From positions 62,001 through 126,000 of the forward strand of contig QULP01000002.1 of assembly GCA_003481745.1 (NCBI GenBank): a DNA stretch of 64,000 nucleotides, in the 5' to 3' direction. This stretch comes from Firmicutes bacterium OM04-13BH. Lineage in GTDB: Bacteria > Bacillota > Clostridia > Lachnospirales > Lachnospiraceae. Both the position numbers and the translations under genes were made by a program. Below are positions 1 through 8,997 of this stretch, piece by piece. Below the pieces are notes generated by a model. The model saw nothing but the letters and a program-made list of their open reading frames with translations. It searched no databases and had not been told where the DNA came from. Position 1 is the stretch's first letter. Each line of letters starts with the position of its first letter.

Positions 1-558
1 AAATATGACCATACATTCAAAGATATTTTTCAGGAAATTTATAAAAAAGAATATAAAGAAGCGTTTGAGAAAGCCGGAATTACGTATTTTTATACTTTAA
101 TTGATGATGCGGTTGCACGTGTTATGAAAGCAGAAGGCGGATTTATTTGGGCCTGCAAGAACTACGATGGAGATGTTATGAGTGACATGGTATCTTCTGC
201 ATTTGGGTCTTTGGCAATGATGACTTCTGTATTGGTTTCTCCGAACGGTTATTTTGAGTATGAAGCAGCACATGGTACCGTACAGCGTCATTATTATAAA
301 TACTTAAAAGGAGAAGAGACTTCTACAAACTCTGTTGCAACAATTTTTGCATGGAGCGGAGCACTTAGAAAACGTGGAGAATTAGATAAAAATGAAGAGC
401 TGCAGGCATTTGCAGATAAGCTGGAGAAAGCAACAATAGAGACAATTGAAAGTGGAGAGATGACAAAAGATTTGGCATTGATTACATCAATTGAAAATCC
501 GACTGTATTAAACAGCAAAGAATTTATCCTTGCAATCCGTAATAATTTAGAAAAATAA
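1..558 (+). CDS. icd: NADP-dependent isocitrate dehydrogenase, C-terminal part (5' end outside window)
   Basis: The frame is open from base 1 and ends at 558, giving the last 185 residues. It oxidatively decarboxylates isocitrate to 2-oxoglutarate in the cytoplasm, making NADPH for glutamate synthesis. Visible family features are the [13 protein letters not shown] segment, the [18 protein letters not shown] segment that lines the dimer active site, and [14 protein letters not shown], where the NADP-binding HGT motif lies. The style ([19 protein letters not shown]) is that of the eukaryote-like homodimeric subfamily rather than the E. coli-type enzyme. A bidirectional terminator follows, shared with the convergent ABC-F gene. 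The N-terminal half is not in the window. Confidence 0.93.
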   Translation, partial: KYDHTFKDIFQEIYKKEYKEAFEKAGITYFYTLIDDAVARVMKAEGGFIWACKNYDGDVMSDMVSSAFGSLAMMTSVLVSPNGYFEYEAAHGTVQRHYYKYLKGEETSTNSVATIFAWSGALRKRGELDKNEELQAFADKLEKATIETIESGEMTKDLALITSIENPTVLNSKEFILAIRNNLEK

Positions 559-577
559 AAAATTTAGAATGAAAAAG

Positions 578-605
578 GGAAGAGGGCATTATGCCAACTC
601 TTCCC
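578..605. terminator. Bidirectional intrinsic terminator between icd and the ABC-F gene
   Basis: An 8-bp stem GGGAAGAG / CTCTTCCC surrounds a short GGCATTATGCC loop that can itself pair. T-rich flanks exist in both directions (ATTTTTC on +, CTTTTTC on -). The stem overlaps the last codons and stop of the - strand ABC-F gene. It fits convergent genes sharing one terminator. Confidence 0.75.
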
Positions 606-2499
606 ATTTTTCATATAATTCTTCGAGTTTTAAAGTGATTTCTGCTTTTTCATTGGATAAAGCAACACATTTTGCAACATCAACAGCCACTTCCGGTTTG
701 GACATTTCTTCATCAATTTCGCTGTCTCTCAACTCAAGTTTTTCAATTTCTGCTTCTGTTTTCTTTAAATCATTTTCGCGTTTTCGTTTTTGAGCCTGTT
801 CTTCTTTTTGCTGTTTCCAGTCTGATTTATTAGAAGATTCTGTTTGAACAGCGATGGTTTCTTCTTGAATGTCCGGCGCATAAATTTTAGTCAGTTCTTC
901 GCGCTTTTCCATATAATAGTCATAATTTCCAATATAATTGACCAGATTATGGTTGGTTAAATCTAAAATTCTGGTTGCAGTTTTATTGATAAAATAACGG
1001 TCATGAGAAACATAAAGTACCGTTCCGGTATAGTTATTAAGCGCTTCTTCCAAGATTTCTTTTGAAACGATATCTAAATGGTTGGTAGGCTCATCGAGAA
1101 TCAGAAAATTGGCCTCTGATAACATCAGTTTAGCAAGAGAGACACGTCCACGTTCTCCGCCGCTCAAAGAGCTGATTTGCTTAAATACATCATCTCCGGT
1201 AAAAAGAAAAGCGGCGAGAAGATTCCGAATTTCAGTATTGGTCAGTTTAGGATAATCATCTGAAATTTCTTCGAAGATTGTTTTTTCCATATGCAGAACG
1301 TGATGTTCCTGGTCATAGTAACCAATATGAACTTTGCTTCCAAGAGTAAAAGTCCCGCTGTCAGCAGGAATCACGCCATTTAAAATTTTTAAAATAGTTG
1401 TTTTGCCAGTTCCATTATTTCCAATGATTGCAACGCGTTCTCCTCTTTTGACAGAAAAACTTAAATCAGAAAAAAGTGGGAGATTTGGAAATGATTTACT
1501 TAAGTCTTTTACATCGAGAACATCATTTCCACTGGTAATTTTTGGTTCGAGACGGATTTTCATAGAAGCGTTTAATTCACTTGGTTTTTCAAGAACTTCC
1601 ATTTTATCTAACATCTTTTCACGGCTCTCTGCACGGCGGATAGATTTTTCACGATTAAACTGTTTTAATTTTGTGATGACTTCTTCTTGATGCTTGATTT
1701 CCTGCTGTTGATTCATGTAAGCCTGATAAGCTTCTTTTCGAAGCATTGCTTTCTTTTCACTGTATGCAGAGTAGTTTCCGGAAAAAGAAGAAACTTTTCC
1801 GTTATCTATTTCAATTACTTTAGATACAATTTTATCAAGAAAGTAACGGTCATGAGAGACAATTAAGACAGCTCCTGCATAGTTTAAAAGATAAGTCTCC
1901 AGCCAGGAGATAGAATCCATATCCAGATGGTTGGTAGGCTCATCGAGAAGTACGATATCAGGTTTGGATAACAGCAGACGACCAAGTGCCACTCGGGTTT
2001 TCTGACCTCCGGAGAGAGTTGAAACCAGTTTGGAAAAATCACTTTCCGCAAAGCCCAGACCCTTTAAAACACCGGTTAATTCGCTTTTATAAGCGTATCC
2101 GTTTTCCAATTCAAAATTATGGGTTAAGCGGGAATAAGTATCCATAAGCCGTTCTAATTCATCAGCCTTAGCGTATTTCATCTGTTTTTCTATTTCACGC
2201 ATCTGTAGTTCCATATCAAGAATATGCTGTTTTACTTGAAGTAAAGAGTCATAAATTGTTAAATCTGTATCTAAATCCTGATGCTGTGCCAGATAACCAA
2301 TTCGTTTTCCTTTAGCAAGAATGACTTCTCCTTTATCAGTGGGAAGCTCCTGCATAATAATGCGCAGTAAGGTAGTTTTGCCTGCACCGTTAATTCCGAC
2401 CATTGCAGCTTTTTCATGGTCTTCTATATGAAAAGAGGCATTTTGGATTAAAGTTACGCCTCCGAATGATTTTTCTATATTTTGACATGCAAGTATCAT
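589..2499 (-). CDS. ABC-F family ATP-binding cassette protein (YdiF/Uup-like)
   Basis: A 636-residue soluble protein with two fused ABC ATPase domains and no membrane segment, the ABC-F arrangement. Domain 1 has Walker A GINGAGKTT (about residues 35-43), signature LSGGQ and Walker B VLLDEPTNHLD. Domain 2 has GNNGTGKTT, LSGGERGRVSLAKL and LILDEPTNHLD. The charged helical interdomain linker carries the P-site-tRNA-interaction motif region, and a Lys/Glu-rich C-terminal coiled coil follows (about residues 545-630). ABC-F proteins bind the ribosomal E site and relieve stalling; some protect against antibiotics. The length and C-terminal coil resemble YdiF/Uup housekeeping types more than resistance factors, but sequence alone does not settle this. 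Start ATG at 2499 has a strong TAAGGAGGA site. Confidence 0.93.
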   Translation of the reverse strand: MILACQNIEKSFGGVTLIQNASFHIEDHEKAAMVGINGAGKTTLLRIIMQELPTDKGEVILAKGKRIGYLAQHQDLDTDLTIYDSLLQVKQHILDMELQMREIEKQMKYAKADELERLMDTYSRLTHNFELENGYAYKSELTGVLKGLGFAESDFSKLVSTLSGGQKTRVALGRLLLSKPDIVLLDEPTNHLDMDSISWLETYLLNYAGAVLIVSHDRYFLDKIVSKVIEIDNGKVSSFSGNYSAYSEKKAMLRKEAYQAYMNQQQEIKHQEEVITKLKQFNREKSIRRAESREKMLDKMEVLEKPSELNASMKIRLEPKITSGNDVLDVKDLSKSFPNLPLFSDLSFSVKRGERVAIIGNNGTGKTTILKILNGVIPADSGTFTLGSKVHIGYYDQEHHVLHMEKTIFEEISDDYPKLTNTEIRNLLAAFLFTGDDVFKQISSLSGGERGRVSLAKLMLSEANFLILDEPTNHLDIVSKEILEEALNNYTGTVLYVSHDRYFINKTATRILDLTNHNLVNYIGNYDYYMEKREELTKIYAPDIQEETIAVQTESSNKSDWKQQKEEQAQKRKRENDLKKTEAEIEKLELRDSEIDEEMSKPEVAVDVAKCVALSNEKAEITLKLEELYEKWEELA

Positions 2500-2553
2500 A
2501 AGTTCCTCCTTAAAAAATTCTACTTATCTGTATAAAAAAACGCCATTGTATTT

Positions 2554-2581
2554 ATTATATCGAAAAAAATGAATTTTACAA
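2554..2581 (-). promoter_or_regulatory. Predicted sigma-A promoter of the ABC-F gene
   Basis: Read on the - strand: TTGTAA (-35), 16-base spacer, TATAAT (-10). It is about 55 bases before the ATG at 2499 and lies back to back with the rex promoter. Confidence 0.6.
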
Positions 2582-2612
2582 CAGATAAATGCGGCAATTA
2601 AGAGAATTGTAT

Positions 2613-2641
2613 TTGACTTTATTTTAACAATTATATATAAT
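2613..2641 (+). promoter_or_regulatory. Predicted rex promoter with overlapping Rex operator-like site
   Basis: TTGACT (2613-2618), 17-base spacer and perfect TATAAT (2636-2641) form a strong sigma-A promoter. Bases 2613-2630 read TTG at one end and TTAACAA at the other over exactly 18 bases, matching one full half and the outer triplet of the clostridial Rex consensus TTGTTAA-N4-TTAACAA. The site overlaps the -35 and spacer, so Rex binding there would repress its own gene. The operator is an inference; the promoter is well supported. Confidence 0.55.
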
Positions 2642-2700
2642 AAAAGTAAATTTGTTTTGTATTGAAAGAACGAATAATCAGGCAAAAGGAGGGTAAAGTC

Positions 2701-3348
2701 GTGGACGAAAAAAGTATATCGAAGGCTGTAATCAGAAGACTTCCTCGTTATTATCGATACTTGGGTGAACTTTTAGAAGAGGGTGTGGAACGAATTTCTT
2801 CTAATGAGCTTAGTTCCAAGATGCATGTTACAGCATCTCAGATTCGTCAGGATTTAAATAATTTCGGAGGATTCGGACAACAGGGATATGGATATAATGT
2901 ACCTTATCTTTATGCCGAAATAGGAAAAATATTAGGTCTTGACCGAACCCATCATATTATTATTATTGGTGCAGGTAATTTGGGACAGGCACTTGCGAAT
3001 TATGTAAAATTTGAAAAAAGAGGATTTAAGGTTGTGGGAATTTTTGACATCAATCCGGTGTTGAAAGGAATTTCCATTCGGGGAAATGAAATTCGTATGA
3101 TGGATGAGCTTCCGGAGTTTTTAAGAGAGAATGATGTTCAAATTGCAACGCTTACTCTGCCGAAAGCTTATGCGGAAGAGACTGCAAACCTTCTTGTGGA
3201 GAATGGAATTAAGGCAATTTGGAATTTCGCACATTTGGATTTGGCAGTTCCGGAAGATGTCATTGTGGAAAATGTGCATCTGTCCGAAAGTCTGATGCGT
3301 CTGTCTTATAATCTGAATCGGTATAATACAGAACATAAAAAAGAATGA
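2701..3348 (+). CDS. rex: Redox-sensing transcriptional repressor Rex
   Basis: A 215-residue protein with an N-terminal winged helix (about residues 1-80; SKMHVTASQIRQDLNNFGGFGQQGYGYNV is the typical recognition region) and a Rossmann domain with GAGNLGQAL near residue 90. Rex senses the NADH/NAD+ ratio: NADH binding releases it from operators of fermentation and NAD-regenerating genes. The GTG start at 2701 is chosen because AAGGAGGG lies 7 bases upstream and the encoded start matches the family. A TTG 39 bases earlier is in frame but would place the ribosome site inside the gene. A terminator follows at once, so it is probably monocistronic. Confidence 0.95.
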   Translation: MDEKSISKAVIRRLPRYYRYLGELLEEGVERISSNELSSKMHVTASQIRQDLNNFGGFGQQGYGYNVPYLYAEIGKILGLDRTHHIIIIGAGNLGQALANYVKFEKRGFKVVGIFDINPVLKGISIRGNEIRMMDELPEFLRENDVQIATLTLPKAYAEETANLLVENGIKAIWNFAHLDLAVPEDVIVENVHLSESLMRLSYNLNRYNTEHKKE

Positions 3349-3354
3349 TAGAAG

Positions 3355-3389
3355 AACTGCTGCGAAAAAATATTTCGTAGCAGTTTTTT
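3355..3389 (+). terminator. Intrinsic terminator after rex
   Basis: A 13-bp stem AACTGCTGCGAAA / TTTCGTAGCAGTT with one G-T wobble and a 5-base loop, followed by a T run. Confidence 0.85.
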
Positions 3390-3423
3390 GATATTTTTAA
3401 AACAAAAATTGGGGGGTGACTTT

Positions 3424-4917
3424 ATGAGAGAATTCGTATCCGGAACACAGATGAAGCAATTAGATAGATATACGATACAGGAAATAGGAATTCCATCACT
3501 GGTGTTAATGGAGCGTGCCGCAAGAAGTGTGTATGATACAATGATAAAAGAAAGACTTCCGCTTAAAAAAGTACTTGTTTTATGCGGAAGTGGCAACAAT
3601 GGAGCAGACGGTGTGGCGCTTGCAAGAATGCTGCATCTTTCAAATATTTCGGTTGATGTGGAAATTTTAGGAAACCCATCGCATTTTACGACGGAGATGA
3701 AACAGCAAATTGAGATTGCAAAAAAATATCAGGTTGCGTTTGTCAAGAATAAAAGCCTGTCTGAATATACTACTATAGTAGATGCCATCTTTGGGGTTGG
3801 ATTAGACCGAGAAGTAGGTGGAGGTTACAAAGAAAAAATAAAAGAAATTAATCAGGCAGATGCCAAAGTAGTGGCAGTGGACATTCCATCAGGGATTGAT
3901 TCGGCGACAGGAAAGGTACTTGGATGTGCCGTTTGTGCAGACTGGACGGTCAGTTTTGCTTATGAAAAGCTGGGAACTGTTTTCTATGAAGGAGCAGAGT
4001 ATGCAGGAAATGTAAGAGTGGCAGATATTGGAATTGTAAAAATGCCTGAAATTTGTTTTCCGATTTCAACTTATACGTTTGAAGAAAAAGATTTGAAAGA
4101 AAAATTATTTCGCAGAGAAAGCGGAAATAAAGGAACGTTTGGAAAAGTATTACTAATAGCCGGAAATGAGATGACCAGTGGAGCTGCTCTTTTAAGTGCC
4201 TCTTCGGCTCTGCATACGGGAGTTGGAATGGTAAAAGTGCATACTCGAAAAGAGAACAGGGCAATTCTTCCGGTACAGCTTCCGGAAGCTATGTATTGCT
4301 TTTATGGCAAAAAAGAGATAAAATCAGAAGCGTTGGCAGAAAGTCTGGAATGGGCAGATGTAGTAGGGATTGGTCCGGGTCTTGGAACAAACAAACAGGC
4401 AGAAGCATTGTTAGAATTTGTTTTGAAATATTCTAAACGACCATTGGTGATTGATGCAGATGGATTAAATTTATTAAAAAGTAAACTTGATTTGCTTGAA
4501 AAATACGAGTATCCTGTAATCATGACTCCGCATCTGGGAGAGTTTTCACGTTTAAGTGGACTTTCAATTAAAGACTGGAAACAACAGCCGATAGAACTTA
4601 CAAATGAATTGGCACATCGTTATAATGTAACTTTGGTTTGCAAGGATGCACGCACCGTAATTGCAGATGGCGGTCAAAATGTCTATGTGAATACAACAGG
4701 AAATAGTGGGATGGCAACTGCAGGAAGTGGCGATGTGCTGACGGGAATTTTACTCGGATTGCTGGCTCAAGGCTATGCTCCTTTGGATGCAGCTGTGATG
4801 GGAGTATGTGTTCATGGTCTGGCTGGCGATGAAGCTGCAAAAGAAAAAGGGAAATATGCAATGGTGGCAGGAGACCTGATTACTTATACAGGAGATGTGC
4901 TTAAGAAAAGAGGATAA
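3424..4917 (+). CDS. nnr: Bifunctional NAD(P)H-hydrate epimerase / ADP-dependent NAD(P)H-hydrate dehydratase
   Basis: A 497-residue fusion that repairs damaged NADHX and NADPHX. The N-terminal YjeF_N epimerase (about residues 1-210) shows GSGNNGADGVALARML near residue 54 and VDIPSGIDSATG. The C-terminal ribokinase-like dehydratase (about residues 225-497) shows KGTFGKVLLIAGN, VIDADGLNLL, MTPHLGEFSRL and GNSGMATAGSGDVLTGIL, the last carrying the catalytic Asp and anion hole. The ATG at 3424 is preferred because GGGGGGTGA ends a few bases upstream; the longer frame from 3388 has no such site. It sits 6 bases before alr, a pairing common in Firmicutes. Confidence 0.95.
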   Translation: MREFVSGTQMKQLDRYTIQEIGIPSLVLMERAARSVYDTMIKERLPLKKVLVLCGSGNNGADGVALARMLHLSNISVDVEILGNPSHFTTEMKQQIEIAKKYQVAFVKNKSLSEYTTIVDAIFGVGLDREVGGGYKEKIKEINQADAKVVAVDIPSGIDSATGKVLGCAVCADWTVSFAYEKLGTVFYEGAEYAGNVRVADIGIVKMPEICFPISTYTFEEKDLKEKLFRRESGNKGTFGKVLLIAGNEMTSGAALLSASSALHTGVGMVKVHTRKENRAILPVQLPEAMYCFYGKKEIKSEALAESLEWADVVGIGPGLGTNKQAEALLEFVLKYSKRPLVIDADGLNLLKSKLDLLEKYEYPVIMTPHLGEFSRLSGLSIKDWKQQPIELTNELAHRYNVTLVCKDARTVIADGGQNVYVNTTGNSGMATAGSGDVLTGILLGLLAQGYAPLDAAVMGVCVHGLAGDEAAKEKGKYAMVAGDLITYTGDVLKKRG

Positions 4918-4923
4918 GAGATT

Positions 4924-6060
4924 ATGAATAGACCAAGTAGAATTTATGCAACAATCGATTTAGATGCCGTTACATGGAATTTGGAAAATATGAAAAAAAA
5001 TATAAGTAAAGATACAAAGATTATTGCAGTGTTAAAAGCGGATGCCTATGGTCATGGAGCTGTTCCTATCGCACAGCATATTGAATCTTTGTCTTATATT
5101 TGGGGAATCGCAGTTGCCTGTGTGGAAGAAGGGATGGAACTTCGTGAGGCAGGAATTAAAAAACCAATTCTTATTTTGGGTTACACTTTTGCAGAGGATT
5201 ATCCGACGATTATTGAGCATGATATGAGACCGGCGGTTTTTACGTTTGAGATGGCACAGCATTTATCTGATGCTGCGGTAAAAATGAATCAAACTGCAAA
5301 AATACATATAAAAGTTGATACAGGAATGGGTCGAATTGGCTATCGGGATATCAACGAGGCAGTTCCTGAAATTTTAAAAATTTCAAAACTTCCGCATATT
5401 GAAATCGAGGGAATTTTTACCCATTTTGCAAGAGCGGACGAAGCAGAAACAACACCGGCTTATGTGCAATTAGAAAAGTTTCAGCAGTTTATTTCAAGAC
5501 TGGAAGAAGAAGGACTTTCAATTCCGATGAAGCATTGCTCTAATAGTGCTGGAATTATCCGTATGAAAGAGGCAAATATGGATGCTGTCCGTGCTGGAAT
5601 TATTTTATATGGCTTATATCCATCTGACGAAGTGGAAAAAGAACCGGTTGCTTTAAGACCGGTTATGGAGTTGAAAACACATATTTCTTATGTGAAAACA
5701 GTTGAAAAAGGAACCGCAATCAGTTATGGGGGAACATTTATAACAGAAAAAGAAACAAAAGTGGCAACCATTCCGGTTGGTTATGCAGATGGATACTGTC
5801 GTGGATTATCCAATAAAGGATATGTACTGATACATGGAAAGAGGGCGCCGATTCTTGGAAGAGTCTGTATGGACCAGTTTATGGTAGACGTAACAGAGAT
5901 TCAGGATGCAAAAATTTTAGATGAAGTCACTCTGCTTGGAAGAGATGGAAAAGAGAAAATTACATTAGAGGAATTAGGTGACTTAAGTGGAAGATTTAAT
6001 TATGAGTTTGCTTGCTGTATCAGTAAAAGAGTTCCAAGAGTCTATCTGGTAAGCCGTTAG
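4924..6060 (+). CDS. alr: Alanine racemase (PLP-dependent)
   Basis: A 378-residue fold-type III enzyme that interconverts L- and D-alanine for peptidoglycan. The PLP lysine is K38 in VLKADAYGHG. The second catalytic base is the Tyr of GYADG near residue 287. Substrate-loop motifs VGRVCMDQFMVDVT-like (here LGRVCMDQFMVDV) and IDTGMGRIGY-like (VDTGMGRIGY) are present. It closely follows nnr, and the AAGAGATT leader lies in the preceding stop region. No terminator is obvious directly after it; the structured spacer at 6172 comes about 110 bases later. Confidence 0.96.
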   Translation: MNRPSRIYATIDLDAVTWNLENMKKNISKDTKIIAVLKADAYGHGAVPIAQHIESLSYIWGIAVACVEEGMELREAGIKKPILILGYTFAEDYPTIIEHDMRPAVFTFEMAQHLSDAAVKMNQTAKIHIKVDTGMGRIGYRDINEAVPEILKISKLPHIEIEGIFTHFARADEAETTPAYVQLEKFQQFISRLEEEGLSIPMKHCSNSAGIIRMKEANMDAVRAGIILYGLYPSDEVEKEPVALRPVMELKTHISYVKTVEKGTAISYGGTFITEKETKVATIPVGYADGYCRGLSNKGYVLIHGKRAPILGRVCMDQFMVDVTEIQDAKILDEVTLLGRDGKEKITLEELGDLSGRFNYEFACCISKRVPRVYLVSR

Positions 6061-6387
6061 AATCTTCTTTGAGATTTATGGCAAAAAGCCAGTATTTCCA
6101 TAGAAAATATAAAAACCATAGAATACACACGAAAGAATTGGGAAAAATGATAAAAAGGTGTTTGAATGCAGATAAGCATTCCCCCGCTTTAAGTGCGCGC
6201 AGTACTAAGCGGCGGTTGAGGGGGGATGCTTATGTCAGTGGGAGTTGAAAACTCTCACTGACAGATTGCGAAGCGACTGCGTTCATGAGCAAGTAGCGAA
6301 GCGGATTGCGAATGTCCGCTTTACTAGAAGCAGGAGTCTTATTGACTGAGATAGAAAACACAGAAAAAAATCGGAGAGTGAAAACGT
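6061..6387 (+). other. Intergenic spacer alr-mazF with a multi-hairpin structured element
   Basis: A 327-base gap with no credible ORF. I translated the ATG near 6147 and found no ribbon-helix-helix antitoxin. Bases 6172-6321 are visibly richer in G and C than the flanks. They hold a 14-bp stem (6172-6185 with 6220-6233), with a smaller CGCTT/AAGCG hairpin in its loop. Next is a 12-bp stem with a GAA loop (6235-6246 with 6250-6261) and a 7-bp stem (6299-6305 with 6315-6321). GCGAAGCG occurs twice between 6268 and 6304. It could be a structured RNA or a dispersed intergenic repeat unit. No T run follows any stem, so it is not a standard terminator. Confidence 0.6.
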
Positions 6388-6735
6388 GTGGTAATTAAAC
6401 GTGGTGATATTTTTTATGCAGATTTAAGGCCCGTGGTGGGAAGTGAACAGGGTGGTGTCCGCCCTGTATTGATTATACAAAACGATGTGGGAAATAAGCA
6501 TAGTCCGACTGTGATTTGTGCTGCCATTACATCAAAAATGAATAAGGCAAAACTGCCGACGCATATTGAGATTGATGCTTCTTCCTATGCGATAGTAAAA
6601 GATTCGGTAATTTTGCTGGAGCAGCTTCGTACAATTGATAAAAGAAGATTAAAAGACAAGGTTTGTCATTTGGATGCAGAGATTTTACAGAAAGTCAACC
6701 ATGCCCTGTGTGTGAGTCTGGAGCTGCCTACATAG
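6388..6735 (+). CDS. ndoA: MazF/NdoA-type endoribonuclease toxin
   Basis: A 115-residue PemK/MazF protein: [33 protein letters not shown] carries the family start, the catalytic Arg of GGVRPV and the conserved Gln-Asn-Asp. The TxxxxIxSKM-like strand ([10 protein letters not shown]) and the [17 protein letters not shown] segment are also present. Members cut mRNA at short single-stranded motifs; the B. subtilis homologue EndoA sits beside alr. Its RHH antitoxin normally precedes it, but no such gene is seen here. The GTG start has GGAGAG 9 bases upstream. The function is firm; the partner is unknown. Confidence 0.93.
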   Translation: MVIKRGDIFYADLRPVVGSEQGGVRPVLIIQNDVGNKHSPTVICAAITSKMNKAKLPTHIEIDASSYAIVKDSVILLEQLRTIDKRRLKDKVCHLDAEILQKVNHALCVSLELPT

Positions 6736-6745
6736 TGAAAAAATC

Positions 6746-6774
6746 TTGACGTGAGAAAAGGAAAATGGTATCTT
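6746..6774 (+). promoter_or_regulatory. Predicted promoter of the CNNM/CBS gene
   Basis: TTGACG, 17-base spacer, TATCTT. It sits in the gap after mazF, about 65 bases before the downstream ATG. Confidence 0.5.
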
Positions 6775-6838
6775 ATTGTAGAATAGCTCTGTGAAAAAAG
6801 GGCAATCTGAGACAAGAAAGAGGGAATAGAGAAATTTT

Positions 6839-8218
6839 ATGGACGACGGGAGTAGTCCTTTATGGACAGGAATCGTTTTGATTTTATTTGTTATCATAAA
6901 CGGAATTTTGTATGGATTTGGTTCCGCCATACAGAAGGTAAGTGAAAGTGAAATTGAAAAAAAGGCACAGGAAGGTGATGAAAAATCACAGTGGCTTTTA
7001 AGTGTGATTGATTCACCGGCACGAGTGATTAATACAACCTTAATATCGAGTGTTTTTTTTGCTGTATTATCCGGTTATGTTGGAATTCACAAAATTGTGC
7101 CGGCACTTGAAGATGTGCTGAGAAATATTGATTTTTTTGCTTCTATGTCAAAGAAGGTACAGGCTGTTTTGTGTGCGGCTTTCGTATTATTTGTTATGGT
7201 GGGGATACTAGTGGCAATTGGAATGATTTCTTTTAAGAAAGTTTCCGTAAAAGAGCCTATGAAGTGGGTTTATCGAACAGAGAAAACAGTTAAACTGCTC
7301 ATTACATTATTTACACCACTTACGTTTTTTACGATTAAACTGTCAAATGGGTGCGTCCGATTATTTGGAATTGACCCACATAAATCAGAAGAAGATGTGA
7401 CAGAAGAAGAAATTATTTCGATTGTGGATGATGCGCATGAACAGGGTGTGATTGAAGAAAGTGAAGCAGAAATGATTCAAAATATCATAGAGTTTTCTGA
7501 TAAAGAGGCGCAGGATATTATGACACATCGAAAGAACATTAATGCGATTGATGAAAAAACACCGTTAAAAGAGGCATTGACGCTTATGTTAAACGGCAGT
7601 AATTCAAGATATCCGGTTTATCGGGATGATATTGATGATATTATTGGAATTTTGCATTTGAAAGATGCAATGAAAGAGATGATGTTTGAGAATCATGCCG
7701 AAGAAACAGTTGGAAGAATTCCTAACCTGATTCGGGATGCTTCTTACATTCCGGAAACTCGAAGTATTAATGATTTATTTAAGCGCATGCAGGCAAAGAA
7801 ACTTCACATGGCAATCGTTGTAGATGAATATGGCCAAACATCCGGTATTGTAACAATGGAAGATATCTTAGAAGAAATTGTAGGAAATATTTTAGATGAA
7901 TATGATGAAGATGACCATTTTATTACTGAGCAGTTAGATAATACATATCTTATGAAAGGTTTAACTCCGCTTGAAGATGTAGAAGAAACACTTTCGATTG
8001 ATTTACAGGAAGAAGAGTATGAAACATTAAATGGTTATCTGACCTCTCTTTTGGGACACATTCCGAATATCGATGAAGATAAAGAAATTCGGGCAAACGG
8101 TTATCTGTTCACCATTCTTGCGGTGGAAAATAATACAATTCAAAGAGTAAGGGTAGAAAAACTACCTGAAGAAAAAGGAGAAGAGAAATGTCAGGACATT
8201 CAAAATTCGCAAACATAA
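6839..8218 (+). CDS. CNNM/HlyC-CorC family membrane protein (DUF21, CBS pair, CorC domain)
   Basis: A 459-residue protein. The N-terminal DUF21/CNNM domain has about four hydrophobic segments (residues 8-28, 65-85, 112-138 and 155-175). A CBS pair follows (about 210-330; contains [33 protein letters not shown] and [23 protein letters not shown]). A C-terminal CorC/HlyC domain ends it ([12 protein letters not shown]). Relatives are linked to Mg2+ or Co2+ efflux; the old haemolysin label is not supported by function in most species. The gene end overlaps yebC by 31 bases in another frame, suggesting coupled translation. Confidence 0.9.
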   Translation: MDDGSSPLWTGIVLILFVIINGILYGFGSAIQKVSESEIEKKAQEGDEKSQWLLSVIDSPARVINTTLISSVFFAVLSGYVGIHKIVPALEDVLRNIDFFASMSKKVQAVLCAAFVLFVMVGILVAIGMISFKKVSVKEPMKWVYRTEKTVKLLITLFTPLTFFTIKLSNGCVRLFGIDPHKSEEDVTEEEIISIVDDAHEQGVIEESEAEMIQNIIEFSDKEAQDIMTHRKNINAIDEKTPLKEALTLMLNGSNSRYPVYRDDIDDIIGILHLKDAMKEMMFENHAEETVGRIPNLIRDASYIPETRSINDLFKRMQAKKLHMAIVVDEYGQTSGIVTMEDILEEIVGNILDEYDEDDHFITEQLDNTYLMKGLTPLEDVEETLSIDLQEEEYETLNGYLTSLLGHIPNIDEDKEIRANGYLFTILAVENNTIQRVRVEKLPEEKGEEKCQDIQNSQT

Positions 8219-8916
8219 AGCATAAGAAAGAAAAAAATGATGCCAAAAAAGGTAAAATTTTTACTGTAATTGGTCGTGAAATTGTAATCGCTGTAAAAGA
8301 GGGTGGTCCAGACCCGAATAACAACAGTAAACTTCGTGATGTAATTGCAAAGGCAAAAGCAAATAACATGCCGAATGATACAATCGACAGAGGAATTAAA
8401 AAAGCAGCAGGCGACAGTAACGCAGATAATTACGAAAGAATTACTTACGAAGGATATGGTCCAAGCGGAGTTGCAATTATCGTAGAAACTTTAACAGATA
8501 ATAAAAACCGTACAGCGGGTAATGTAAGAAGTCATTTTACAAAAGGAAGCGGAAGTATTGGAACACCGGGATGTGTTTCTTTCATGTTCGATAGAAAAGG
8601 TCAGATTATCATTGATAAAGAAGAATGTGAAATGGATGCAGATGATTTAATGATGATTGCACTGGATGCCGGAGCTGAAGATTTCTCAGAAGAAGAGGAC
8701 AGCTTTGAAGTATTGACAGACCCAGATGAATTCAGTGCAGTGCGTGAAGCATTAGAAAAAGAAGGAATCCCGATGATGGAAGCAGAAGTTGCCATGATTC
8801 CTCAGACTTATGTAGAGCTGACTGATGAGCAGGATATCAAAAACTTACAGAGAACATTAGATTTATTGGATGATGATGATGATGTTCAGTATGTATGGCA
8901 CAACTGGGATGAATAA
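8188..8916 (+). CDS. YebC/TACO1 family translation or transcription factor
   Basis: A 242-residue protein with the diagnostic start [23 protein letters not shown] and the conserved [18 protein letters not shown] and [15 protein letters not shown] segments. An acidic C-terminal part ends in VQYVWHN. YebC-type proteins were long annotated as transcription regulators; B. subtilis and mitochondrial relatives are linked to translation of proline-rich stretches. Start ATG at 8188 has AAAGGAG 9 bases upstream inside the preceding gene. A hairpin follows at 8963. Confidence 0.95.
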   Translation: MSGHSKFANIKHKKEKNDAKKGKIFTVIGREIVIAVKEGGPDPNNNSKLRDVIAKAKANNMPNDTIDRGIKKAAGDSNADNYERITYEGYGPSGVAIIVETLTDNKNRTAGNVRSHFTKGSGSIGTPGCVSFMFDRKGQIIIDKEECEMDADDLMMIALDAGAEDFSEEEDSFEVLTDPDEFSAVREALEKEGIPMMEAEVAMIPQTYVELTDEQDIKNLQRTLDLLDDDDDVQYVWHNWDE

Positions 8917-8962
8917 TTTTATCTAAAAAAATTACATGATACTAAAATAAAATGCGCATAAT

Positions 8963-8997
8963 ACCTCCAGAAATTTAATTTTTGGAGGTGTTTTTTT
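8963..8997 (+). terminator. Terminator-like hairpin whose right arm is the ribosome site of tepA
   Basis: ACCTCCA (8963-8969) pairs with TGGAGGT (8983-8989), followed by GTTTTTTT and at once the tepA ATG at 8998. It looks like an intrinsic terminator for yebC, yet the right arm TGGAGGTG is the only ribosome site for tepA. The left arm is therefore an anti-Shine-Dalgarno sequence. Readthrough RNA would have its ribosome site masked. Confidence 0.7.

Noticed and set aside
6147-6249. Short ORF before mazF as a possible antitoxin
   Set aside because: It reads through the hairpin element, has no ribosome site and shows no RHH or AbrB pattern.
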